A stretch of 64,000 bases of DNA from Saccharina japonica (Eukaryota > Sar > Phaeophyceae > Laminariales > Laminariaceae): the NCBI GenBank assembly GCA_008828725.1, contig MEHQ01000456.1, forward strand, positions 154,756-218,755, read 5' to 3'. The notes beneath the pieces are model-generated. The model was given only the letters and a program-made list of their open reading frames with translations, ran no database searches and was not told the DNA's origin. The position numbers and the translations under genes are program-made. Of this stretch, positions 1 to 10,790 are shown piece by piece; position 1 is the stretch's first letter; each line of letters begins with the position of its first letter.

Positions 1-345
1 CTAAAATAAAAAAAAGAAGTAAATATACTGAAGCAAATCAACAATTAAGCAACCAAAAAAAAGCATGACAAAATAAAAGAAAGAAAGTGTCGTGCTTCTC
101 CCAGAAGAGATGCGACATCCAAAAAAAAAACGAATGAAATGAAACGAAATGAAATGGAATGGACCAAAAACAGCGCCAACAGAGCAAGGCGAAGAGCGGC
201 AGGAAAGGACAGCTAGCAGGAGCACACCAAAAGCACCTTTCAGCCAGCCGAGGCAGGTTTGTGTCCGTAGTACGGGCAGGTTCTACCAGCGAGTCGATCT
301 GGTACCTACTCAATTTGCCGTCTCTTTCCTGCTTCCGTTCGCCGT
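1..345 (+). repeat. Family C repeat, partial copy 1
   Basis: Noncoding repeat truncated by the window start. The same text occurs at about 13548-13814 plus 15650-15830, 17330-17642 plus 18188-18520 (minus), and 18895-19480. Shared landmarks are GTGTCGTGCTTCTCCCAGA, the GAAATGAAACGAAATG tract, CAGCCGAGGCAGGTTTGTG and GGTCTGGTACCTACTC. It stops around GGCTTCCCAAG, where a 5'-truncated SINE begins. Short ORFs in it are not conserved between copies. Confidence 0.8.
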
Positions 346-354
346 GGCTTCCCA

Positions 355-650
355 AGTTTGAATCCCACCGTACCGTGGTGAAACGCTTACTTTCTTTTCA
401 AATAAAAAGGAATCAATTGCTGAGAGCGCCTTCGTGGCGTGGGTAGGCGGAATCCGACGCAACTCGACGAGGGAAAAAAGTGCTCAAATATTCTCGGGAT
501 AAAAATGCAAGGCAAGTACCGCAGTGGGGAGGGGCAAGAAGAGCCTACTTAGTGACCCCGTATCTGAGTTATGACTAAAGAGGGGGAGAGAGAAAAGAAG
601 GGCGAAGATAATCAATGGGATGGACGAAAAAAAAAAAATATATATATATA
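355..650 (+). mobile_element. tRNA-derived SINE (family A), copy 1, 5'-truncated
   Basis: It starts inside the tRNA-like head at a B-box-like TTTGAATCCCAC. It continues through the conserved body (GAGAGCGCCTTCGTGGCGTG, AAAAATGCAAGGCAAG, GACCCCG...CTGAGTTATGACTA) and ends in an A-run followed by (TA)n near 623-658. The body aligns with copies at 5943-6308 (minus), 20758-21085, 21098-21260, 24365-24480, 44411-44790 and 48745-48915. Confidence 0.8.
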
Positions 651-699
651 TATATATAGCCCACCAGGGGGACCGGTACTTTTTATTTTAGTAGTCTAG

Positions 700-1260
700 A
701 AACTGTATTGTTATGCACTAAGCAGAGCAGAAATTCACTGCCATGTTGGTCGTACTGGGTACGACAGGCACAACATTTGTATTATAGCATGTATGTCTTG
801 AAAAAAAGGGAAAACTCGATAGAAGTTAAGGCACACAAAGTGAACCAATACAAGTCAATGCTATTATGTATACGAGTACGCGTAAATAGTGTCATGCCCC
901 GCCGCAGAGGGTGTGATGTGGCAGACAATACGAGAGAAGCAAAACGAACAAAGGAATGGATACCACGACACATCATTTTCATTCTGTTTCGTTTCAGAAT
1001 TGGTTTTTATTTTGTCGTTTTGTTCTTATGTTCCGGTTCGGCTTGTTCGTGTCGCTGTGTTCTCGTACCCGGTACGTTAGCATCTCACTTGCATTGCCCT
1101 TTTAATTTGCGTTTATTTTGTTTTGATTTTTCTCTGCTTCACACACTACTGTGACCACGTAATTTGTATCTCTCTAGGATTAGGAATCAGAAAACACACT
1201 GGGTGTACTGATTGATGTGGTCGGGTAGAAAGAGCGGGTTTAATGTGAGCACAACACACA
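700..1260 (+). repeat. Family D repeat with conserved 3' tail
   Basis: The 3' part (about 1040-1260) matches minus-strand copies near 43390-43640, 47745-47970 and 51128-51370. All contain an upstream GTACCGGGTACG-like stretch, GTGACCACGTAATTTGTATC or similar, and a terminal TAGAAAGAGCGGGTTTAATG next to an AC-rich microsatellite. The 5' part (710-820) resembles sequence after SINE copy 5 at 24480-24600. The open frame at 708-1154 is not kept in other copies, so I do not call it a gene. Confidence 0.7.
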
Positions 1261-1394
1261 CGATACGTCTTTTATTACGGCATCGGGCATAAATATAAAT
1301 ATAGCGCCCCCCTACGTATAGTACGTGGTAAACAGGTATTAATATTTAAAGTAGACGAGGAGTTTTTGATCAGGTATATATTTGTTTTTTACAA

Positions 1395-1560
1395 AAAAAA
1401 CAGCTGTGAGCTCGAGGATTTCGTCGAAACTCATCTTTGCTAGCTGAGTGTAATTCTTCGATCGCGCGTACTTACGGATTTTATATGTCCTCATAATTTA
1501 TATGGTATGTATATATATATATATACATCCTCTCGAGTCCCTTGGCATCGTAAACTGCCT
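1395..1560 (-). repeat. Family E repeat, copy 1
   Basis: Reverse complement of the family E core: TTTGCTAGCTGAGTGTAAT then TTCGATCGCGCGTACTTACGG. Other copies lie at 10571-10790 and 15060-15280 on plus and 46715-47080 on minus. No coding frame is conserved. The flanks 1261-1394 and 1561-1705 hold nothing I recognise. Confidence 0.75.
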
Positions 1561-1705
1561 GTTTTATTGGGGGACTTATATTGACCGTGAAATCAAGTCA
1601 ACGGAAGCTAGTGCTTGGGTTGGCATGCAGTAGGTAGGGGATGCACCAGTTGCACAAGTGGATGGTGGGTGAGGGATTTTGGCGCGCGGGAGATAGGTAT
1701 GGATA

Positions 1706-2402
1706 TGATCGGAAAACCGGTGCATGGGTCAAAGACGTTGGAAGATTATCCTCGGTGCCGCCATCGGCGCGTGCAGAAGACGTTGAAAGTGTGTATTATT
1801 ATTGCTGATGGGAGGAGGGGGAAAAAGGGAGTGACCAAGAGAGGGCCCCTCCTCGCCCAAGCTCGCCTCGTCCCCGAACCATATAATAGCGGCAAGCGCC
1901 CTCAAACCATACTTGGATAATTCTATCATACCATACAAGATGCTCATGCGGCTGATCCATAAATACTGACCCTACCTCACATACCATACTTCAGTCTTCC
2001 AATACGTGCGTATGAGAGCATATATGCAGACGTGCATATTACGCTATGTATTGTACCATAAAAGATAACGATGTATGTGGCACACGAGCAACTGTTCTTA
2101 CGTGCATCATACAGTAACAAGTCATATCACGCACCAGTAAATATTGCTACTGGTGGCTTCATAGGTCGCGTACGTACCACACAAATAAGTATAGGGATAT
2201 TTCCCCACGGATTATCCCCCTGATGAAATGCCCATGCATTTATAACTTAACATGCCACATACTGCAATTCAGTAATAACAAATTCCTCTCATGAACCACA
2301 CTTCTCCTTAGGCGGCGAATTGCCCCGACCACAATACCCCATCATATATATTATAGATGAAATGCGATTCTACAAATCGAACCATGGTATCATAATTTCT
2401 CA
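1706..2402 (-). repeat. 3' LTR of the minus-strand copia element
   Basis: On the minus strand this begins TGAGAAATTATGATACC just after a purine-rich AAGGGGGGATA tract and ends ACCGGTTTTCCGATCA, giving TG...CA ends and about 697 bp. It lies 136 bp after the stop of the RT-RNase H frame, as a 3' LTR should. Its last 290 bp closely match the plus-strand LTR ending at 7961. No matching 5' LTR in the same orientation is visible, so the element is 5'-truncated. Confidence 0.75.
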
Positions 2403-2417
2403 TATCCCCCCTTATGA
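2403..2417 (-). other. Polypurine tract of the copia element
   Basis: On the minus strand it reads TCATAAGGGGGGATA and abuts the TG start of the LTR. This is the usual site that primes plus-strand DNA in LTR elements. The counterpart AGGGGGGATA precedes the second LTR at 7341-7350. Confidence 0.65.
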
Positions 2418-2538
2418 TGCCATTGTCGTTTTGACGCGCATCTCGCCCTTCTTAGATCTAGGAACATGAAGGACCCAACACCTCCTATCACTATATACCA
2501 CTGCATGCCATCCAAGACCCGAAACAACCAAGATCTCA

Positions 2539-4953
2539 TTATAAATTCATGGAAATATTACGGTGGAACTCAAAAGACTCCTTAGAAATAGCCTTGGTTA
2601 AGAAATCCGCATGCTGGAAACCGGAAGGCACATGCGTAACGGAGATTTCTTTCCTCCCAGCCAGTTCCCTAAGAAAGTGGTGCCGTACGTCGATGTGCTT
2701 AGAGTTCGAGTTGGTAATAGGGTTCTGCGCGAGTTGCACGGCACCCTCGTTATCCTCGAACACTGGAATGCACGGAATTCCGACTTCAGGCAGCATGAAT
2801 CGCCAAACCTGCCTCAAGAACAGCACTTCCTTAATGACGTCTGCAAGTGCTACGTATTCGGCCTCCGTCGTGGAGAGTGTCACACACTTCTGTGTCCTAG
2901 ATAACCAAGACACAGAAGCACCCCCGCACATCACTAGTCCCCCCGACACCGTCCTCCTGTCAGTCGCCTTACTTGCGTAGTCTGCGTCTGCAAACACCTG
3001 CATGCTCAATCCTCCTACTGTACCTCTCTGAAAAGTAATTCCGAATGAACTCGTCCGTCTCACGTACCCTAAAATACTAAGTGCTGCTTTCCAGTGCACG
3101 TACTTAGGCGCAGCGCAGTATCGGGCCACTGCTCTTACTGCGTTGGAAATGTCCGGCCGTGTTTGGGTTGACAGCCACATCAGTGAACCGACCAACTCGC
3201 GAAACGGCCAGTTCTCCGATGCTTCATTCTTGTCGAAATCCGCAAGCTTAGTACCAAAAGAAAGCGGAACACTCCTACCATACTCTATCCCGTATTCATC
3301 CGCCAATTGTTCGGCGAATGTTTGTTGGGAAATCTTCAGTATACCCTTCTCCCAATCCCTCTCATAGAAACATCCCGAATACCAACGTAGCTCCCCAAGG
3401 TTTTTGACCGGAACCATTCCGTTCAAATTCCTACCAAACTCGTCACACCTAGCCTTCTCTCCTACCGCAAATATATCGTCCACATGCACTACTATAGTTA
3501 TTACTATACTCCCCCTTTCCATCAAACGGAACACGCATGCATCAGCGAGGCACTGCACAAATCCCAAAGTCAGTAAACACCTAGTAAGGTGCGCATGCCA
3601 TTGTCTCGATGCTTGCTTCAATCCGTATAGGCTCTTGTTTAGCCTCACTACCTTCCCAGACAACCTACCACAACCCTGGGGCAAACGCATGTAGACGTTC
3701 TCCTCCAGATCAGATTGGACGAAGGCCTGCTCAATGTCAAAGTGGCACAAGTCAAGGTCCAACTCGCATGCCATCGCTGTTAACAACCGAACACTCGAAA
3801 CAGCAACAGTGGGCGCAAACGATTCTCCAAAGTCAATGTTAACTCTCTGCTGATCCCCCCGCGCTACCAGTCTCGCCTTAGTCTTGGTGGGCCAACCGTA
3901 TTCGTCGGCCTTCCAATCGAAAACCCACTTCGCAGAAATAAAGTTGTCCACTGGTTGCTAGATCGGCTCGAACGTCCCCGTATCCAGCAGTCCATAGAAC
4001 TCCCGCCCCGTCGAGTCCCCCCAAAGATGTGCATGTTCTGACCGCATAGCCTCCTTGTGGCTCTTGGGGACCTTGAGATCAGACGCGTAGCAGTGCGGCA
4101 AATCCGGGGGCCTGTGCGGCGGCCGCTGGTCGTCCAGCGTGGCGTCAATGTCCTCCTGGGTTGCCAGCATTGCCGCGAAAGCCCACGGTGTCCCCCCAGT
4201 CCCCCCGGCATAATTCGGCGGCTGCCCGCGGCCCCCAACAGGCGGCGGCTCCTTGCGGCGACTGGCGTCGACGGCCCCACGCGTATTCAGCATTGACACC
4301 AGTGCTGATTTTTCCATCATCGACAGGAGTCCGGTGCTGTGGTCAACGGCCTGACCGCCTTCTCCTGGCGATGGTGGCGGCTGCGTCTCCCTGGCGGCTA
4401 AGGGCTGGACCGTCGGCTTAGCGGAGAACCTGACCGTCTTCGATCGCGTCCTCGCCGACACCCGCTGCTGCTGCGGCTTCGTGTGCGGCCGTGGCAGGGC
4501 GGCGGCGGGCAGCGGCGCAGTTGACGGTTGCGGCGATGATGGCGGCGACGGCGACAGTGGCGATCGGGCCGACGGCGACGGGTAGAGCGGCGGTGATGGC
4601 GACGGCGACGGTGACGGCGGCGACGGGTGGAGCGGCGGTGACGGCTGCGACGGTTGAAGCGGCGGTGACGGCGGCGACGGTTGAGGCGGCGGTGACGGCG
4701 GCGACGGTTGAGGCGGCGGTGACGGCGGCGACGGTTGAGGCGGCGGTGACGGCGGCGACGGTTGAAGCGGCGGTGACGGCGGCGACGGTGGGAGCGGCGG
4801 TGACGGTATGTAGGTGATGTCAAGTCCTGTCGACGTTGTCGGCGCGGCGGCGTATACAGGACCCCCCACGACGTCCGGCGCCGGCAATGGCAGCAGGGGC
4901 GTGCGGCGAACCGTCCATACTACATCGCTGGTATAGCAGATGCCCTCAAATTC
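2539..4953 (-). pseudogene. Ty1/copia-type pol, 5'-truncated, one in-frame stop
   Basis: The frame opens after a stop at 4954-4956 and reads an integrase tail-like segment (EFEGICYTSDVVW), a Pro/Ser-rich linker (about 4550-4810), and a pre-RT region (HKEAMRSEHAHLW). It meets a single TAG at 3958-3960, then runs uninterrupted for 470 codons. That part has KARLVARGD, SLYGLKQASRQWH, the RT catalytic HVDD in place of the usual YVDD, and RNase H motifs FADADYASK, STTEAEYVAL, FEDNEGAVQL and KHIDVRHHFLRE. Gag, protease and integrase core are missing upstream. One TAG, no frameshift in this stretch, and intact RT and RNase H motifs suggest fairly recent decay. A CAG-to-TAG change is the simplest origin of the stop (inference). 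Copia assignment is firm; the lineage is not determined. Confidence 0.93.
4588..4806. repeat. 24-bp minisatellite inside copia pol
   Basis: About nine degenerate repeats of GGCGGTGACGGCGGCGACGG plus TTGA on the plus strand. Read on the minus strand they encode tandem PPSPPSPPPQPS-like blocks, the linker between integrase and RT. The antisense Arg/His-rich and Ala-rich frames across it are shadows. Confidence 0.9.
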
Positions 4954-5001
4954 TCATATGGATATACCCAGGAAATTGGATGGGGAAGCGATACGACCCC
5001 C

Positions 5002-5508
5002 TTGAGCGAAAGGTCACAAGCCGACCAAGCTTCACACCGGTACTGCACGCAACGAAGAAACGAGGCCATCGCTGAGCTAGCTGCAGAGGACATCATCCGA
5101 CATTATCATGCAATCACCCGCCGTGAACGAGAAGAGTATTCCAGAGCAGTCGAGGAGGGGACGGACGCAGAGAGGAGCGACGCCCACCCGACGCCTGATG
5201 ACGAACTCGTCACAGTGCAGGAAGAGATATTGGACCAACTGGCCCAGCAGGGATATTATGGATTGAACGTCAAGCAGCGTGCACTCGTCGGCGTTTGGGT
5301 AGAGATTACCACCCGACAGGATAAACAGCAGCTTCGTCAACAGCAGCAGGAACGTAAGGAGAAGCAGCAGGAGAAGCAGGACGCGAAGGGGGTGAGTGCA
5401 GAGGCGGAGGAGTCGATGCCGCCGCCGACACCACCGCCGCTGTGGAGTGATGAACCAGATTGGTGGCTAGACCGAGTTTGGGCGAGCAGGGGGCAGGTGG
5501 GACTCTAA
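5002..5508 (+). CDS. Hypothetical Gln/Glu-rich ORF (168 aa)
   Basis: An unrecognised open frame next to the truncated 5' edge of the copia pol, on the opposite strand. It is hydrophilic. A charged N-terminal half (RREREEYSRAVEEG) leads to EEILDQLAQQGYYGLNVKQR, then a Gln/Lys-rich stretch (about residues 110-128) and a proline run (PPPTPPP) before a Trp-rich end. It could be a gag-like or other fragment of the plus-strand LTR element whose 3' LTR ends at 7961, or a chance frame. The frame upstream is open only briefly, so the start is uncertain. No domain is identified. Confidence 0.35.
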   Translation: MSERSQADQASHRYCTQRRNEAIAELAAEDIIRHYHAITRREREEYSRAVEEGTDAERSDAHPTPDDELVTVQEEILDQLAQQGYYGLNVKQRALVGVWVEITTRQDKQQLRQQQQERKEKQQEKQDAKGVSAEAEESMPPPTPPPLWSDEPDWWLDRVWASRGQVGL

Positions 5509-5942
5509 TGCTCGTGTCCACGCCCTTCAGCCTTATCTCTGAGCAGTACTGCATGGTATACACCATGCTAAAAGCAACTGAAACATTTCCAGGAAGTAGC
5601 TACGCGTACGTACGTACAAGAGAGTAGACCAACAGTTACCTGGTATTAAATTCCAGTGAAACAAATATGGCTATAAAATATGTGTAATCCAGACTGCCTG
5701 ATTTTAGTCTCACATGCAATGTTGTTACGTATGATAGGACTTTTCGTTCTCGAAATGTTGGCTGGTTGAAATACCACTGTGTGGAACCTCAGCTGTTGAG
5801 CACATGTGGTATTCAATTAACGCAGTGGAATTTGGGTAATAATATTGCTGGCAGTTGTTTAGTGTCGTATGGGTATTAAAAGTTCAGGTTGTTTGGTATT
5901 TCGTTCTGATGCAAGGCATATTTGTCGGGATTTGGTTTGCAG
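5509..5942. other. No recognisable feature
   Basis: AT-rich sequence between the Gln-rich ORF and a minus-strand SINE. I see no coding frame, repeat match or RNA here. Confidence 0.5.
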
Positions 5943-6308
5943 TTTTTTTTGTTTGTTTGTTTTTTTTTTGTCCATCCCATTTATTATCTTCGCCCTTCCT
6001 TTCTCTCTCCTCCCTAGTCGTAACTCAGATCCGGGGTCACAAAGTAGGCTCCTCTCCCTCCTCCCCCACTACGGTGCTTGCCTTGCATTTTTATCGCGAG
6101 AAGACTTCAGCCTTTCCTTCCCTCGTCGACTCGCATCGAATTGTGCCTACCCACGCTACTATTAATTGGCGCTCTCAGCAGTTGATTCCGTTTTTTTATT
6201 TATTTTTGCAAATAAACTCAAAAGTCCGACCCACGTGAGATTCGAACTCCAGACATCAACGTTCAGAAGCGTTCGAGGTTACCTCTAGACCATCGGGGCG
6301 ACCGACGG
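5943..6308 (-). mobile_element. tRNA-derived SINE (family A), full-length copy 2
   Basis: Read on the minus strand: a tRNA-like head at 6308-6227 with A box TGGTCTAGAGG and B box GAGTTCGAATCTC, then the family body (AGCAGTT...GCGCTCTCAGC in reverse), and an A-rich tail (T-run on plus at about 5943-5971). The head resembles a tRNA gene but the mature fold is imperfect, so this is a SINE promoter and not a tRNA gene. It is the clearest copy for defining the consensus. Confidence 0.88.
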
Positions 6309-7350
6309 ACGTGTAGGACTACAGTATTAGTAATAGTAGCTGATGGCCCCGTTTCGATCTACTATACTAGAATATACTGTTAACCCCCCTTCCTGTCCCA
6401 TCTTGCGATTATTGTTTGTGCGCGTAATTTCGATAATGGGAGCTTGTTCAGTCTGGCAGGAACTATTTGAAGGATTTGTTTCTTGAATGCACTGATGTGC
6501 AGGTAACCCGAAGCCGACAGCCCCCGTGCGCGTATATGTACAGGTTGCCCGTTGAAACTGCAGGGAGGCCATATGCCCATACCCCCCATACCCCCGGGGC
6601 CTCCCGGTAGGCCTGATGATGTATTTTGCTCTTCTTGTTACTGAATGGGTCGCCCAGCAAAACAAGATTATTGGTTATACTGTACAACCATTGGCTCAAG
6701 TACGATAGTTGGCCCTGGCGGTTGCTTTGTGTCCTGACCCTTTCAGAAATGAGCGTGTAGTTGTGGTATAATAGGCAGTAAGACGGACGATAGTTTGCGG
6801 TGTCTCTGGTACAATTATCGGTAAACTGTAATATGATATCCCGAGACATGAGTTTGGATATCTTGTTTTTTAGTGAAAACATATATTTCCTCTAATGAGG
6901 ATTTGACATTGCAGACGTATAGTATCTGAGTAGTTTTCATTTGGTTCTTGTTTTTCGCGGTTGTTTATCTTGGAATATGAAGGAGCTTGGTGTCTCCACA
7001 GCAGGGAGGTGGCTGTTAGGTACCATACGTAGGTGGGTTATGCAATGCTTGTTTTTGAAGTGATAGCAACAATCTATATTGTCCAGTATCTGATTGTTTC
7101 TGAGATTTCGCTATCATCTTTGGTGCGTTCCTGGTACTCGCCAACTAGTTTTGAAATTTGGGGGGACATTTTGGGTTAATGCTCTTCAAGAATATTGGGG
7201 AATAGTTAGTCACATATCATTGGACGTACACTTCAGAGTACAGTGAACAGTCATACACGTATCGCGTAAGTTCGGGTATTTTGATTTGGATGGTTTTGCC
7301 TCTAGGATGCAACGCACATCATAGCGACAGTATTGCCCTCAGGGGGGATA
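6309..7350. other. Interior of second LTR element, no coding recognised
   Basis: The last 60-70 bp before 7351 resemble the 3' noncoding leader of the copia element at 2403-2470 (CCTCTAGGATGC..., then AGGGGGGATA). That suggests an eroded plus-strand element. Minus-strand frames at 6327-6882 match nothing I know. Confidence 0.4.
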
Positions 7351-7961
7351 CGAGATTATAAGGCCATCACTGTCGTATGATATAGGGAAGATCATTGCAT
7401 CTATTTAGGTTTGGGAGTGGCAGGAATATTCTCTTGGGTATATCTCTATACCTGGTATTTTCTACCCTATTTGGCGGATGTTCCGTGGGCCGACACTCCC
7501 ATATCATTGTGGTACAATATGCACCAATGCCATGGATGTGAGTCCTCTTGTGTGGTAAATATGTGTATACAACGGTGAAATACCCTTTTCCATAATAGGT
7601 CGGTAGTCAATGGATATTCTCATACGTACGTATTGGAACACTAATATGTGGTACCGTAAAGTAGCGCCAGAATGTATGGCTCAGTCGCGTGAGTGTTTTG
7701 TATGGTACGAAATAGTTATGACAAGGTATGGGATGAGAGCGCTTGTCGCTATTTATGGTTCGGGGACGAGGCGATCTTGGGGGAGAAGGGGCCCTCTCTT
7801 GGTCACTTCGGATTTGACTTCCTTTTCCCCCTCCCTCCTCCCATCATCCTCTCCGGAGGTGGGAATAATAATACACACTTTCAACGTCTTCTGCACGCGC
7901 CGATGGCGGCACCGAGGATAATCTTCCAACGTCTTTGACCCATGCACCGGTTTTCCGATCA
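7351..7961 (+). repeat. Second copia-type LTR (plus strand)
   Basis: It follows the polypurine-like AGGGGGGATA, starts CGAGATTATAAGGCC (compare TGAGAAATTATGATACC) and ends ACCGGTTTTCCGATCA. From about 7610 it aligns with the minus-strand LTR, and the last 270 bp are close to identical apart from an extra block of about 25 bp near 7845. It is a solo or terminal LTR of a related element in inverted orientation. Confidence 0.7.
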
Positions 7962-8375
7962 ACTTATTCCTCCCTGCTTAGCTTCACCGGCGGCCTGGGC
8001 CTTTTACAGAGAATTTCCCGTAGATTTCCCGTAGATTTCCCGATTTCCTGTAAAATAATATAAAAAGCGTGCGCAGATAGAAAGAAAAAAAGGCTTCATC
8101 TGGCAAGTAACTACTGTACGCTACAGCACTACGAGGCTGACGGTCTATGATGTGCACAGCAGCAGCAACGTAGCAGTATGAACGCATACGAGCACGCAAT
8201 ACAGTAGTTCTATCCAGTAACTCATAAGTAGTAGCAGAGCAGCAACAAGCAATACAAAGCGGCAGCCTATTTTCTGTGCCCGAGCTCCTAAAATGAATAA
8301 TTAACTCTAATTCCCGAAAGTGCCAAAAACACAATCCATTCACCGGGTAAGAAACTACTGTACGCTACTACACTT
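7962..8375. other. Unassigned flank with short repeats
   Basis: It contains a triplicated 11-mer GATTTCCCGTA at about 8010-8043 and a repeated AACTACTGTACGCTAC (8109 and 8353) bracketing about 250 bp. No gene is seen. Confidence 0.5.
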
Positions 8376-8445
8376 CCCTTTTTCCCCTCGCTGCCTCGGC
8401 AAGGTTTTTGCTTTGGCATGGCCCATAGCGAAGGGGGGGGTCTTT

Positions 8446-8643
8446 CTAGCGAGCAAGGCTAGACTCACCCTCAAGCGGACCGATACCTTCTTGCTGCTGC
8501 GCACCCGCCGCGAAGCGTGTGCAGCGGTAGAGTTGGATCGGCACTGGTGCGTCAGGCGCAAACGTCCAGATGCACGGGCCTTTTTGGCCGTCGGTGTAGA
8601 CAGCAATGTCCATCTCACTTTTGTGCGCGGAGGCAGACGCCAT
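8446..8643 (-). CDS. Family B exon-like ORF (65 aa), copy 1
   Basis: The same Met-initiated frame occurs in B2 (42886-43086, plus) and B3 (50625-50822, plus), with only a few substitutions and one in-frame 3-base insertion in B2. It begins MASASAHKSEMDIAVYT and contains CIWTFAPDAPVP. Near its end, after GIGPLE, it runs into a GGTGAGT that would be a good 5' splice site. I do not recognise a domain. It looks like a captured first exon carried by the repeat. Copies are too similar to judge selection. Confidence 0.45.
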   Translation of the reverse strand: MASASAHKSEMDIAVYTDGQKGPCIWTFAPDAPVPIQLYRCTRFAAGAQQQEGIGPLEGESSLAR

Positions 8644-9101
8644 CAGAAAGGTGGACGGACACTACGTACACAGCCCTAGGTATGTTTGCTAGAGGGAGCT
8701 GTACTGTCTCAGTAACCTGGCTTCGCCATCAAAGGGGGAGGGAGCGTGTGGCGACGAGCTGTTGTTGGACTGGTCAATCCCTTCAGCGCGAGAATTTGTA
8801 TTTTTCAGACCAAGCACCCTGAGTGCAACGAGAGAGAAAGCGAGGAGCCGACTGGGAAGGACAGCAACGAGAGCGTGTACGGACGGAGCGGGTCGAGTGT
8901 GGTCGTGCTAGGACTGGCCGAGCGGCAGCGGAGCGGCGCGCCTGAGCAGCAGCACAGCAGCGCGCCGGCGCAGCAGCACAGCAGCGCACAGGAGAAGCGA
9001 TCCGGAGCACGGACGACATCGACCCGTGACGGACGAACATTATTGTTTTTCTGTTTTCTGTTGACAAATTCTTCGCTTTTTCCCCCGAATGTTGTTGTTG
9101 G

Positions 9102-9272
9102 GTCGGTGTGGATGACGTCACTGGTTTTGTAGAGAGACGCGGCAGAGATGGCGCGGACACCCCGGGTGCCTTCATTGTGTGCCTGATCGTGGAAGACCCC
9201 TTCAATGTGGAACGATTCCTAATCAGTGTCGATGTTTATAATGATGTGCCTAACACAGACCGTTCAGGATAG
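9102..9272 (+). CDS. Family B protein-like fragment (opposite strand to the first ORF)
   Basis: The frame reads VGVDDVTGFVERRGRDGADT then PGAFIVCLIVEDP and NVERFLISVDVYN before a stop. The same residues are present in B2 and B3 on their minus strands and in B4 from PGAF onward. An extra base near 9261 (GACCGTTCAGG against GACGTTCAGG in B4) shifts the last codons. The composition is protein-like but the family is unknown. It may be a captured gene fragment. Confidence 0.35.
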   Translation, partial: VGVDDVTGFVERRGRDGADTPGAFIVCLIVEDPFNVERFLISVDVYNDVPNTDRSG

Positions 9273-9837
9273 ATTCGGGTAATTGTCAATGGACATGATG
9301 GCTTTGGTTGGCTGTTCTTTTTCACTTTGTGCCCGCGGACTGTCATTCTGGCAGCACTTCAGACAGCAGCTGCGTGCTCCATCTTGTTCCCACGCCTACC
9401 GTTTGTTTTTGTACAGACAGCACTTCAGACAGCAGTTACGCTGTAATCGGCAAATTCATTGGTAAAGAGTGGGGGGGGGGGGGGGGGGACGATGCTGCTG
9501 TAGTCGAATGGAGATTGCGGGCGTGTAGTTCAGTTTTGGACACGCATAACATGCTGTAGGGATTTTAGGTGTATCTCTTCGGACTTGTGTATCCTTTCCC
9601 TGCTAAGTGTACGTGTTCTTTAGGATTCTCTGATGGCTCTAGCACTTTTGTGACCACGGGCCGTGATCTTGCTAGATCAGACTATAGGGATTAGCAACTG
9701 AAACGAGTTTAATGTGAAGAAAAACAACAATAACAACACCAAAATCTGATGATCTGTGATTTGTACCGCAACAGCGCAGTAATAAACGCATACTCGTATG
9801 ATCTTCCGCTTGAGCTACCGTCGTCGCAGGAGTTGGT

Positions 9838-10570
9838 TGAATACTGGTGCTTGCTGTGCTGCAGTACAGCAGCAGCAGCAGCAGCAGCTTCCGTTTTTGC
9901 TTTTTTCGATTTTGCGCCCGACTATTCTTGTCGTCGTGTGCTGCTCCTGCTGCTGCCCTCGACCTACGCGCGACGCCGCGCCGGCAAGCTCTGCTCCAAG
10001 CCCGCCCGGCGCCCGACATGTATAGACCGTAGCGGCGCGCCGCCGCTGGTGCTAGTGCTGCTAGTGCTGCTACCGCAGTGTGGTGAAATTGAAATAATAC
10101 ACGACGATCTGTCATACTCTACAAGCAAGGCGGTACGAGTTACTCGTACTCGTATGAGTACTTTTTTCTGAACGGCACATCCTCCACGACACCAATCCGG
10201 CGAGAGCGTACCGTAGCGGGCCGCCAGCAGTCCGCCGGCGCCCCGTTAGCAAACTCCAGCACCGCTCGTCCGCATCATACTCTAGCTACACATCTCGACC
10301 CTCTGTGCTCCCACCGATTGTTGTGTTGTGTAGAGCAAGCAGCAAGGTTGGGGCCTATGGGAAACATCCCCCATAATTTGCGGCGTTCTGCGTCGGTAGA
10401 ATGCTCGGTGCGTGTAGGCCAATAAAACTGAGACACAAAAGTTACCTTAACTTTAAATCAAAAACATACTTCTCTAAAGTACATTTTTGCCGTTTTTTCA
10501 AACATTTACCTCAAATCCTCCCTTCGGGAGAATTTTTAGAGAAGTAAAATAAAATAAAAAACTCAAACAC
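9838..10570 (+). repeat. Family F element, partial third copy
   Basis: It matches the right two-thirds of the left palindrome arm at 11700-12466: a CAG run, CGACCTACGCGCGAC, CACACTGCGG in reverse, GCGAGAGCGTACCGTAG, GTAGAATGCTCGGTGCGTG. It ends with the 125-bp terminal segment (10440-10570). The ORF conserved in the palindrome arms is frameshifted here. Confidence 0.75.
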
Positions 10571-10790
10571 TCCAGGTATTTCAATTATTCTCTCCCCCCA
10601 CAAATAGACACACACTTCCTGAATTCTACAGCTTCAGATTGTGCCCCCCTCATGCGGGATGTGCATCCTACATGAGGACACAAAACACCCGTAAGTACGC
10701 GCGATCGAAGTATTACACTCAGCTAGCAAAGATGAGTTGCGTCGAATTCTTCGAGCACAGCTGTTGTTTGTTCAAAAAAATTTACAATAT
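10571..10790 (+). repeat. Family E repeat, copy 2
   Basis: Contains CACAAATAGACACACACTTC, CCCCTCATGCGGGATGT, CCGTAAGTACGCGCGATCG and AAGTATTACACTCAGCTAGC, all shared with 15060-15280. It directly follows a family F terminus. Confidence 0.8.

Larger units (their letters stand above)
8376..9745 (+). mobile_element. Family B retroposon-like element, copy B1
   Basis: It starts at CCCTTTTTCCCCTCGCTGCC and ends with ACGAGTTTAATGTGAAG followed by AAC-rich repeats. B2 (41800-43155, minus) and B3 (49520-50891, minus) share both ends. B4 (20148-20757) and B5 (48952-49198) are partial. One fixed 5' edge plus a microsatellite at the other end suggests a non-LTR retroposon. It carries two protein-like fragments, a CAG-rich part, and a G-run at about 9473-9488. 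Confidence 0.8.

Noticed and set aside
4398-4823. Arg/His-rich and Ala-rich ORFs over the minisatellite
   Set aside because: Frame shadows of the 24-bp repeat that encodes the Pro-rich linker of the copia pol.
6227-6308. tRNA gene
   Set aside because: A and B boxes are present but arms do not pair properly and the sequence continues into a repeated body; it is a SINE head.
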